Positions 44,425 through 51,100 of a DNA stretch of 64,000 nucleotides are shown here, piece after piece. Position numbers and translations under genes: made by a program. The notes under the pieces are model-generated. The model was not told where the DNA came from. It made no database searches and worked only from the letters and a program-made list of their open reading frames with translations. Origin of the DNA: Chthonomonas sp. UBA2362 (GTDB lineage Bacteria > Armatimonadota > Fimbriimonadia > Fimbriimonadales > Fimbriimonadaceae); contig DDTO01000002.1 in NCBI GenBank assembly GCA_002344135.1, forward strand, positions 670,794 through 734,793. The letters are read 5' to 3'. Numbering within the stretch: position 1 is the first letter of the stretch; each line of letters begins with the position of its first letter.

Positions 44425-45051
44425 TCAGAAGCGGGCGCCGAACATGAGTCCGGGCGATTTCCCTTCGATGAGATAGACGCCGGCGATGTAGTGCCCGAAT
44501 CCTTTCGTGATGAAGGGATGCGTGTTGTGGCCCTCCCACTGAAGCCCGATCGTGATCCGGTCTGCGAACTCGAGCTTGAAGCCTCCCACCGGGTGCGTAT
44601 GGCTTTCGTTCGTGCGATAGCCTAGACCGATGAAGGCGTTGACCTGGAGTGCGCCAAGTTGGAAATTCTTCTCCGCGGTGGCCGAGAAGCCCGGGTTGCC
44701 GGTGCCGATCCCCTGTACTCCGGCGCTGGCGTAGAATCCGGGCCACCGTTCGGTCTCGGCGGCTAAGCGAACCGAGGCGAGGTAGCGGAGGGCATTTTGC
44801 TTCCAGAGATGCGCCAGACCCAGCGAGATGCTCGGGGTGACCGAGTACCAGAGGAAGGTTTCGGCGGTTGTCACCGTCGTCGGCGCATAGACCGTGTTGA
44901 TGAGCCACTTTCCGGGTACGGCCGAACCGGCCGCATAACCACCGGCGACTCACAACGGACAGCGGGCCTGGCCCGATTGGGGCGGCGGCTGCTCTTGTGC
45001 GACGGAGGCCACGCCGGCTGAGAGGGCCAGAATGGTCCAGAAGGCTCGCAT
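44425..45051 (-). pseudogene. Outer-membrane-type protein, in-frame TGA after the signal peptide
   Basis: From ATG 45051 the frame encodes a signal peptide (MRAFWTILALSAGVASVAQ) and 14 further residues, then TGA at 44950-44952 (codon 34), then continues in the same frame for 174 codons to 44425. The downstream part (YAAGSAVPGKW..., alternating polar/hydrophobic strands, ending LMFGARF) looks like a small outer-membrane beta-barrel with C-terminal aromatic residue. Without the signal sequence the downstream ORF (from GTG 44874) could not be exported. CGA to TGA is the simplest explanation; a sequencing error is the alternative. Confidence 0.7.
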
Positions 45052-45110
45052 CGTCGCCGATTATGGCCCCACCAGCGCGCGATGCGCCTGAACGCCACAA
45101 TAGACCTTCG

Positions 45111-46793
45111 ATGGAGACTATCCTCGTGATCGGGTCCGGCCCGATCGTGATTGGGCAGGCCGCCGAGTTCGACTATGCCGGCACGCAAGCCTGCAAGGCG
45201 TTGCGCGAGGAAGGTTATCGCGTTGCGCTGATCAACTCGAACCCGGCGACGATCATGACCGACAGAGAGACCGCCGACGTCGTGTACATCGAGCCGCTGA
45301 ACGTCGACTTTTGCGAGAGGGTGATCGCCCGAGAGCGACCCGACGGGCTCTTGCCGACGCTGGGCGGCCAGACAGGACTGAACTTGGCGACGCAGCTCGC
45401 GAATGGCGGGGTGTTGGATAAATACGGTGTTCGGCTGCTCGGGACTCCACTCAGCGCGATCCAGCAGGCGGAGGACCGTGAGCAGTTTCGGCGTCTCATG
45501 CGCGAGATCAAGGAGCCGGTACCGGAATCCTGGATCATCGAGTCGCCCGATCAGCTCGAAGCGATCTTGGATACGGTCCCTTATCCCTGCATCATCCGGC
45601 CCGCATACACGCTCGGGGGAACCGGAGGAGGCATCGCCGAGGACCGTGAGACCCTTTGGGAGACCGGCCTCAAGGGACTCCAACTCAGCATGCGCAGCCA
45701 GATCATGATCGAGCGCAGCCTGCTCGGCTGGAAAGAAGTCGAGTACGAGGTCATGCGGGACTCCAAAGGGAACTGCATCACGATCTGCAACATGGAGAAC
45801 TTCGACCCGATGGGCGTCCACACCGGCGACTCGATCGTGGTCGCCCCGTCGCAGACCCTTTCCGACATCGAGTACCACATGCTCCGGACGGCGTCGCTCA
45901 AGATCATTCGTGCGCTGGGTATCGAGGGCGGCTGCAACGTGCAACTGGCGGTCAATCCCAATGGCTTTGACTACTACGTGATCGAAGTCAACCCGCGAGT
46001 TTCGCGCTCGTCGGCATTGGCTTCGAAGGCCACCGGCTATCCGATCGCGAGAGTGTCGGCCAAGATTGCCGTCGGGCGGACCCTCGACGAGATCGAAAAT
46101 CAGGTGACCGGAACCACGAAGGCCTGCTTCGAACCCGCGCTGGACTACTGCGTGGTGAAGATCCCGCGCTGGCCGTTCGACAAATTCCCGAACGCAGATC
46201 GCAGCCTCTTCACCCAGATGAAGGCGACGGGCGAGGTCATGGCGATCGACCGGTCCTTCGAAGCGGCCCTCATGAAGGCGGTGCGCGGCCTCGAAATCCG
46301 CCAAAAGGACCTCAAGCATCCCAAGTACGAATCCATGGACGACGACGGTCTTCGGCGCGCGATCGCCAAGCCGACCGACGAGCGCCTCTGGGCAGTCGCC
46401 GAGGGGCTCCGGCGCGGATGGGGGGTGGAGGAGGTCAACCGGCTCAGCAAGGTCGATAAGTGGTTCCTTCAGAAGATTTCCCATCTCGTGGGAATCGAGC
46501 GCAGGCTGGTCGAAGCGGGCAAGCTCCGCGGGGAAGGCGAAGACCTCTCGAGCCTGATCGCCGAGGCTTTTCTCATCGGGTACCCCTCCGCTTCGATCCG
46601 ACGCCTTCTCGGTGTCGAATCCGACGACTCACCATTCGGTCAGGTTGCGAAGGCAGAGATCGAGCGGCAGAAGATCATGCCCGTGTTCAAGATGGTGGAT
46701 ACGTGTGCCGGCGAGTTCGAATCGCAAACGCCTTACTTCTACGGCACGTTCGAAACGGAAGACGACGCCCTGGAGCTGCGGAAGGCGACCTAG
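45111..46793 (+). CDS. carB: Carbamoyl-phosphate synthase large chain, N-terminal half only
   Basis: 560 aa, about half of a normal CarB (~1070). It contains the complete carboxyphosphate ATP-grasp domain (GSGPIVIGQAAEFDYAGTQA, RPAYTLGGTGGGIA, EVNPRVSRSSALASKATGYPIA) and the oligomerisation domain up to TPYFYGTFE, then stops exactly at the domain junction. No second half (GPNRIGQG...) follows in any frame; the next genes are unrelated and on the other strand. This matches split CarB1/CarB2 enzymes known from some archaea and Aquifex, so a carB2 should lie elsewhere. Start at ATG 45111; no strong ribosome-binding site. Function: bicarbonate phosphorylation and carbamate formation for pyrimidines and arginine. 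Confidence 0.9.
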   Translation: METILVIGSGPIVIGQAAEFDYAGTQACKALREEGYRVALINSNPATIMTDRETADVVYIEPLNVDFCERVIARERPDGLLPTLGGQTGLNLATQLANGGVLDKYGVRLLGTPLSAIQQAEDREQFRRLMREIKEPVPESWIIESPDQLEAILDTVPYPCIIRPAYTLGGTGGGIAEDRETLWETGLKGLQLSMRSQIMIERSLLGWKEVEYEVMRDSKGNCITICNMENFDPMGVHTGDSIVVAPSQTLSDIEYHMLRTASLKIIRALGIEGGCNVQLAVNPNGFDYYVIEVNPRVSRSSALASKATGYPIARVSAKIAVGRTLDEIENQVTGTTKACFEPALDYCVVKIPRWPFDKFPNADRSLFTQMKATGEVMAIDRSFEAALMKAVRGLEIRQKDLKHPKYESMDDDGLRRAIAKPTDERLWAVAEGLRRGWGVEEVNRLSKVDKWFLQKISHLVGIERRLVEAGKLRGEGEDLSSLIAEAFLIGYPSASIRRLLGVESDDSPFGQVAKAEIERQKIMPVFKMVDTCAGEFESQTPYFYGTFETEDDALELRKAT

Positions 46794-46846
46794 CTTTCGG
46801 CCCGCGGGAAGGCGACCGACCGGCGGTATAAGCCATCCCTCTACCG

Positions 46847-47425
46847 TTACTCGAATACGGTGCCGCCTCCGCCCTTCTTCTCGTCGTCCCACTTGATCGA
46901 CTTGAGCATCGCGTCCCAGGTGCGAACGTAGTCGTCGAAAAACTGGGGCATCGCGTAGAAGGTGAACCAGTAGCCGGTGGTGCCCCGCATGTAGCGGATC
47001 GACTTCATCCGGAACTTCTCGCGAATCTTGCCGTGCTCGTCTTGGTTATGGAAGGTGAAGGTGTGCACCCATGCCTTGCCGCCCATCCAGTCGACTTCCT
47101 CGTACTTCTCTTCCTTGTAGCCCGTCGCGGTCACCCAGCTTCTGCGGCCAGCATCCGACCACTCCTTGAGGCTGTCGCCTTTGGTGTTGCGATAGACCGA
47201 GATGAAGGCCTTGATGATCGCGGTAGGCCGGCGGGTTTCGATGAACTGGACCAGCATCGCGGTCTCCTTGTTCTTCTCCTCGACCGGGACCGTCATGAAG
47301 GCCTTTGCCGTCGAGATCGTAAACTTGCCGCCGTAGCTGTAGTAGTCGTCGGGGAGCCCGACCCGGTCCACCTGGGCATGGGCCGCGGCCGCGGCCAATA
47401 CGGGAAGCCATGCAAGGGATTTCAT
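46847..47425 (-). CDS. Exported protein of unknown function (192 aa)
   Basis: Signal peptide (KSLAWLPVLAAAAAHA, cleavage near 18), then a mature domain YSYGGKFTISTAKAFMTVPVEEKN...KEEKYEEVDWMGGKAWVHTFTF...DDYVRTWDAMLKSIKW. This layout resembles PsbP/DUF1795-type small periplasmic proteins (final helix WDAMLKSIKW), a weak assignment. The ATG shares one base with the upstream gene's TAA (TAATG), so translation is coupled. Third gene of a three-gene operon. Confidence 0.7.
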   Translation of the reverse strand: MKSLAWLPVLAAAAAHAQVDRVGLPDDYYSYGGKFTISTAKAFMTVPVEEKNKETAMLVQFIETRRPTAIIKAFISVYRNTKGDSLKEWSDAGRRSWVTATGYKEEKYEEVDWMGGKAWVHTFTFHNQDEHGKIREKFRMKSIRYMRGTTGYWFTFYAMPQFFDDYVRTWDAMLKSIKWDDEKKGGGGTVFE

Positions 47426-48108
47426 TATCGACCTCTCTCTGGTGCTGACGGCCGGGGCGCCGTGGGGTTTTGCAGACTTGTTCGCTCCAAGCGCACCTTG
47501 CCGATTTCGATGACGATCGGCCAGCCCCTGCTATCGAGGATCGCCAGGGTACCGTCGCCGGCGACCCGATGACCGTCGACTTTCGCGCCACCGATTTCGA
47601 CCGACGTCGGCCCCTCGTAGACGGACTCCATCAGCTTCCAGCGTGCCTCGTTGAGGTCGAACTGATAGAAGGTCGACTTGTCGCCCTTCTTCGGTGTCTC
47701 GCGCACGAACCAGAACTCGCTCTTGACGACCCGCGGGGCCGAGCGCGTGAGTTCGACCGATTTGGTGGTGGACTTGCCTTCCTTCTCGATCGTGAGGTCC
47801 GCGCCGATTTCGTCGAATGTCGCCATCCGGATTTCGAGCCGGCGTCCCTCAGTGTCCAGGGTCTCTTGGATCTTCCGCACCGGGTTGCCGATCCAGTCGT
47901 AAACAGATTCCGACCGAACGCGAACCGACTTTGCTCCTTCCAGAGCGAACTTCAGGTCGATGAGTATTTGCTTGCCGCCGTCGGGGAGAACCTTGTGGAA
48001 GTACGATCCTTCGCCGGAGGGCTTTCCATCGACGAGCATCCGAAGCGCGATCGGCTTGGGGTCGTCGGCGAGGCCCCATCCGAGCGCGAACAGCGCGATT
48101 ACGTTCAT
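47425..48108 (-). CDS. Exported protein of unknown function (227 aa)
   Basis: Short N-terminal hydrophobic segment (NVIALFALGWGLA), then a beta-rich domain LRMLVDGKPSGEGSYFHKVLPDGGKQILIDLKFAL...RRLEIRMATFDEIGADLTIEKEGK, as in lolA/DUF-type periplasmic proteins that track lipids or adducts. No family named with confidence. ATG overlaps the flavoprotein stop (ATGA); its own stop overlaps the next start. Confidence 0.65.
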   Translation of the reverse strand: MNVIALFALGWGLADDPKPIALRMLVDGKPSGEGSYFHKVLPDGGKQILIDLKFALEGAKSVRVRSESVYDWIGNPVRKIQETLDTEGRRLEIRMATFDEIGADLTIEKEGKSTTKSVELTRSAPRVVKSEFWFVRETPKKGDKSTFYQFDLNEARWKLMESVYEGPTSVEIGGAKVDGHRVAGDGTLAILDSRGWPIVIEIGKVRLERTSLQNPTAPRPSAPERGR

Positions 48109-49091
48109 ACGGTTACCGACTCCGATAGCAGTTTAGCCGCCATGACTCCAGCCTCGTAGGCCAGTTCGACACGTCCTCCGGTCACGCCGTCGCTGGCGAC
48201 GAGCACCCGGCTTCCGGGGCGGTTGACCGATTCGAAGGTCGTAGTCGTCTCTGGCTGGCTATACCGCCAACGCTTGACTTCGGCAGCGTCCGGCGTTCCG
48301 AAGTTCGGTCCATAGAGTCGTTCGATCTGAGAGACGGTGTCTTCGATAATCGCTAAGTCGGGGCTGTCGAAGAACTGGCGACTGTAAGCAGGCCCGAGTT
48401 GGGCGACCATCGCCGTGTGCCCGGCGGGCGCGCGGAAAGGACACTTGACCGATTCGAGACTCAGCCAGGTGAGAGGGTGGCGCTGCTCGGTGTCGATGAT
48501 CGCGTGGTATCGGACCTCGGGCATCTCCGCGGCAAAGCCGAGGAGGACGCTGAGACAGGGCCGGTACCGCACGTTAGCGAATCGGCGCGTCTCGCCGATC
48601 GTGGCGAGCAGCTCTTCGGATTGAGGGATCGGAGGCGTGAGGATGACTGCGTCGAAGGATTCGCCGAACACTTCGACTCCGCTGTTCGTCGCTCGGAGGC
48701 GGTCCACCGTCGATTCCAGACGGACTTCCAGCCCCTCGGCGAGCAGCTTGGGGAACTTCGTGTTGCCGCCGAGATAGGTGTAGCGCGGCACCTGGCTGCG
48801 GGCCATGTCGCCCGGAAAGATGCGGCCGTACTGATGCGCATAGATCGGCTTCTCGACCAGGACGAGTTCGGACGTATCGAGTTCATGGAGCATCACCTGC
48901 TCGATGCTCTTGCCGCGAGGCGCGATGCTGGTTGCGCCGGTGTCGAACGTATATGGCCCGACTCGTCGGGTGGCGACCCTCCCGCCGAAGCCCTTCGACT
49001 TTTCGTAGATAACGACGGAGTGCCCTTGGCGATGAAGGTCGCGTGCGGCAGCAAGTCCGGCGACTCCGGCGCCGACGATGGCGATTCTCAA
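48105..49091 (-). CDS. Renalase-like FAD-dependent amine oxidase-fold protein
   Basis: 328-aa flavoprotein with the FAD fold at the very N-terminus (VGAGVAGLAAARDL), the YEKSKGFGGRVATRR motif, and RVLVASDGVTGGRVELAYEAG at the C-terminal FAD-binding end. This is the renalase/COG3380 group, whose bacterial members oxidise isomeric dihydro-NAD(P). Lacks a signal peptide, so it is cytoplasmic. First gene of an operon with two exported proteins; the functional link is not evident. Confidence 0.88.
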   Translation of the reverse strand: MRIAIVGAGVAGLAAARDLHRQGHSVVIYEKSKGFGGRVATRRVGPYTFDTGATSIAPRGKSIEQVMLHELDTSELVLVEKPIYAHQYGRIFPGDMARSQVPRYTYLGGNTKFPKLLAEGLEVRLESTVDRLRATNSGVEVFGESFDAVILTPPIPQSEELLATIGETRRFANVRYRPCLSVLLGFAAEMPEVRYHAIIDTEQRHPLTWLSLESVKCPFRAPAGHTAMVAQLGPAYSRQFFDSPDLAIIEDTVSQIERLYGPNFGTPDAAEVKRWRYSQPETTTTFESVNRPGSRVLVASDGVTGGRVELAYEAGVMAAKLLSESVTV

Positions 49092-49115
49092 TTCCTCATC
49101 TCCCGCACAGGGTTA

Positions 49116-49148
49116 CCTCCCGGCCCTGCGGTTACGCGTGCCGGGAGG
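49116..49148 (-). terminator. Hairpin after the TlpA-like gene
   Basis: CCTCCCGGC (49116-49124) and GCCGGGAGG (49140-49148) form a 9-bp stem with a 15-nt loop between the end of the TlpA-like gene and the start of the renalase-like gene. No U-tract. Confidence 0.4.
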
Positions 49149-49167
49149 TCGATCGGAGGCAGTGCCC

Positions 49168-50394
49168 TCACTTCGCGAGTAGCTTCTCGACGGTTGCCCG
49201 GAACTCCTTGAACGACTCCGGCGAGTAACCGACCTTCACCTTGACGACCTTGCCATCGCGGTCGATGAGGACCACATGGGGGATGCCGGAAACGCCGAAG
49301 GGAGTGTAGCTGGCCCGATCGGTATAGATGACCGGCCAGTCCATTTGGTGCTCCTTCATGAAGTCGGCCATCTTGGCAAACTCGGTGTCCTTCGGCATGT
49401 CGCGCTTTTCGACGTTCTCGCGCTGGTAGTAGCCGTAGTACGTCGTTACGCCGATCATCTCGAGGCCCTTGGACTTGTTGGCATCGTACATCGCCTTCAT
49501 ATCAGGGAACGAGCGGATGCAGGGGCCGCACCAGTGGGCGAAGAAGTCGAGGATGACGACCTTACCCTTGAGCGTTTCGAGGCCTTTGTACTCGCCGTAG
49601 CCTCGCTCGCTCGGCATTGGAGGGCTCATCACGCCGATCATCGTGTATTGAGTTTTCGACGAGGTCAGCCGCTTGGCCATCGCGCCGTTGGGGTCGTTCA
49701 TGACCTTAATGGCGTCGTCGAGCGCCTTCATGGCATCGTCCTTGCGGTCGAGGCCCATCAGGATTTCGGCTCGAGCATTGGCGAGAGAGGCCCGGGCATT
49801 GTCGGCCATGCCTTTCTCTTGGTCGGTGGTGAATTCTGCGAACGGCACCTTCTTCTCGACGTCGTCGAGAGCCTTGAGCGCGGCCTCTGCGCCCTTCTTC
49901 GACTGAATCGTATCGGCATAGGCGCCGGCGGTAACGATCGCGAGCGAGATTGCGGCCTGCTTGGTATCCGGAGAGACCGTGGGCAGCATCATCGCGAGCA
50001 TGTCGCCCTCTCCGAGGCGATTACAGGCCGACAGCATCAAGTTTTCCGCGGCATACCGCGACTTCGGGTCGGGATTCGTAGTCAGGTACTTCTTGGCGAG
50101 GTCGCAGGTGTCCTGATCGCGCTCTGCGAGCTGGGTGACGCGGGCCCAGGCAAGAGCCTTCGAGGGCTCGATCTTGGCAAGATCGATTTCCTTCAGGGCC
50201 TTCTCGGCAATCGCGATGCACTCTTTGTTGATGGCGGCCGTGTCGATCGGCTTCTGGGCGTCGCGCGCTTCCTTGATCTTGGCCGCTCGATGCGCGGCAA
50301 CGTCTTTGACCACCTGTTCGGGGTCGACGCTCTGGGCGAACGCCGCGGTAACGCCTACGGCGAGAGCCAGAATCATGAGTAAACAGCGTTTCAT
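49168..50394 (-). CDS. TlpA-like thiol-disulfide protein with helical N-terminal region
   Basis: 408-aa exported protein (signal peptide to about residue 20, ending AFA; GGAGG 5-6 nt before ATG). Residues ~25-250 are helical and Ala/Lys/Glu-rich, TPR-like. The C-terminal ~160 residues are a thioredoxin fold with active site WCGPC (about 290) and the cis-Pro in SGIPHVVLIDRDG. AhpC/TSA-TlpA proteins with such extensions act in periplasmic redox or cytochrome assembly. Independent unit. Confidence 0.85.
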   Translation of the reverse strand: MKRCLLMILALAVGVTAAFAQSVDPEQVVKDVAAHRAAKIKEARDAQKPIDTAAINKECIAIAEKALKEIDLAKIEPSKALAWARVTQLAERDQDTCDLAKKYLTTNPDPKSRYAAENLMLSACNRLGEGDMLAMMLPTVSPDTKQAAISLAIVTAGAYADTIQSKKGAEAALKALDDVEKKVPFAEFTTDQEKGMADNARASLANARAEILMGLDRKDDAMKALDDAIKVMNDPNGAMAKRLTSSKTQYTMIGVMSPPMPSERGYGEYKGLETLKGKVVILDFFAHWCGPCIRSFPDMKAMYDANKSKGLEMIGVTTYYGYYQRENVEKRDMPKDTEFAKMADFMKEHQMDWPVIYTDRASYTPFGVSGIPHVVLIDRDGKVVKVKVGYSPESFKEFRATVEKLLAK

Positions 50395-50473
50395 GAAAAC
50401 CTCCGGTCCCCTCTAACTTACCACGCGGGGCCGGTGATTACGCTGATTTTGCCGACCGGAGGATTACCGGGTT

Positions 50474-50575
50474 CGCCCGTGCGTCATCTCGAGCGCAGTC
50501 GAAGGATCGTCCTGTACGCATCGCAGCCCGACGATCCCTCGGCTCCGCTTCGGTCCGTTCGGATGACGGGGAAGG
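50474..50575. repeat. Dispersed repeat copy (GTCATC...GGATGACGG hairpin)
   Basis: GCGTCATCTCGAGCGCAGTCGAAGGATCGTCC...CGACGATCCCTCGGCTCCGCTTCGGTCCGTTCGGATGACG is a degenerate member of the repeat family at 837-970 and 1130-1266, with the inverted arms recognisable. It lies between the TlpA-like gene and tRNA-Ser. Confidence 0.6.
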
Positions 50576-50604
50576 GGGCGCGTGATCCATCCTGCTCCCT
50601 CGGC

Positions 50605-50610
50605 TATAAT
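50605..50610 (+). promoter_or_regulatory. -10 element of tRNA-Ser
   Basis: A perfect TATAAT lies 12 nt before the tRNA 5' end at 50623. The -35 region is poor (GTGATC about 17 nt upstream). Confidence 0.45.
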
Positions 50611-50622
50611 TCTGGGCGGCGC

Positions 50623-50710
50623 GGAGTGGTGTCCGAGTGGTCGAAGGAGCGCGATTGGAAATCGCGTATACGGCAACGTATCGTGGGTTCGAATCCCACC
50701 CGCTCCGCCA
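50623..50710 (+). tRNA. tRNA-Ser (anticodon GGA)
   Basis: Class II tRNA of 88 nt. Acceptor GGAGTGG pairs with CCGCTCC, anticodon stem CGCGA/TCGCG around TTGGAAA (anticodon GGA at 50657-50659), a long variable arm (TATACGGCAACGTA), T arm GTGGG-TTCGAAT-CCCAC, discriminator G and CCA. Confidence 0.97.
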
Positions 50711-50721
50711 GATTGTCCGTC

Positions 50722-51078
50722 ATGCGCGTTCAGGCCAGCCCCGAAGACATCGCCGTGCGCGATGCGGTGATGAGCGCCGTCCTCGCGGCGATCCGGGCCG
50801 GCGAGGTGATCCGCCTGCCGAGCCCTGGCGAAGTAAGCCGTTTCGCTGGGTCGGTCGGGGAGTTTCGTTACCGGTTCGAAGGCGAAGAGGACCTGCTCCA
50901 CCTGAGCATCGAGCGAGACGACGGAGGCGTATGCTCGCCCGAGTCGGGGCTTGGCGTTGCCCATTTTCTAATGCCCGATCTGCCGGCCGGTCTTACGTGG
51001 CTCAAGCCCGGCGAGTTCTCGCAGCATCTCTACTTCGGGCACGACGACTTGCTGCGTGCGGTCGAGTCGGCCAGGTGA
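50722..51078 (+). CDS. Hypothetical 118-aa protein directly after tRNA-Ser
   Basis: Begins at ATG 50722, 11 nt after the encoded CCA of tRNA-Ser, so both probably lie on one transcript. The sequence (RDAVMSAVLAAIRAGEVIRLPSPG, then FRYRFEGEEDLLHLSIERDDG, HFLMPDLPAGLTWLKPGEFSQHLYFGHDDL) is soluble with no signal peptide. I recognise no family. The first 75 residues could be helix plus beta-sheet. No ribosome-binding site is visible, and the S9 peptidase gene starts 22 nt after its stop. Confidence 0.6.
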   Translation: MRVQASPEDIAVRDAVMSAVLAAIRAGEVIRLPSPGEVSRFAGSVGEFRYRFEGEEDLLHLSIERDDGGVCSPESGLGVAHFLMPDLPAGLTWLKPGEFSQHLYFGHDDLLRAVESAR

Positions 51079-51100
51079 GCCTGGGTATTGTTCGGGCGTG

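Noticed and set aside
46794..46846. Second half of carB after a frameshift
   Set aside because: The 53 nt after the stop hold no coding resemblance to CarB in any frame, and the next gene is an exported protein on the opposite strand.
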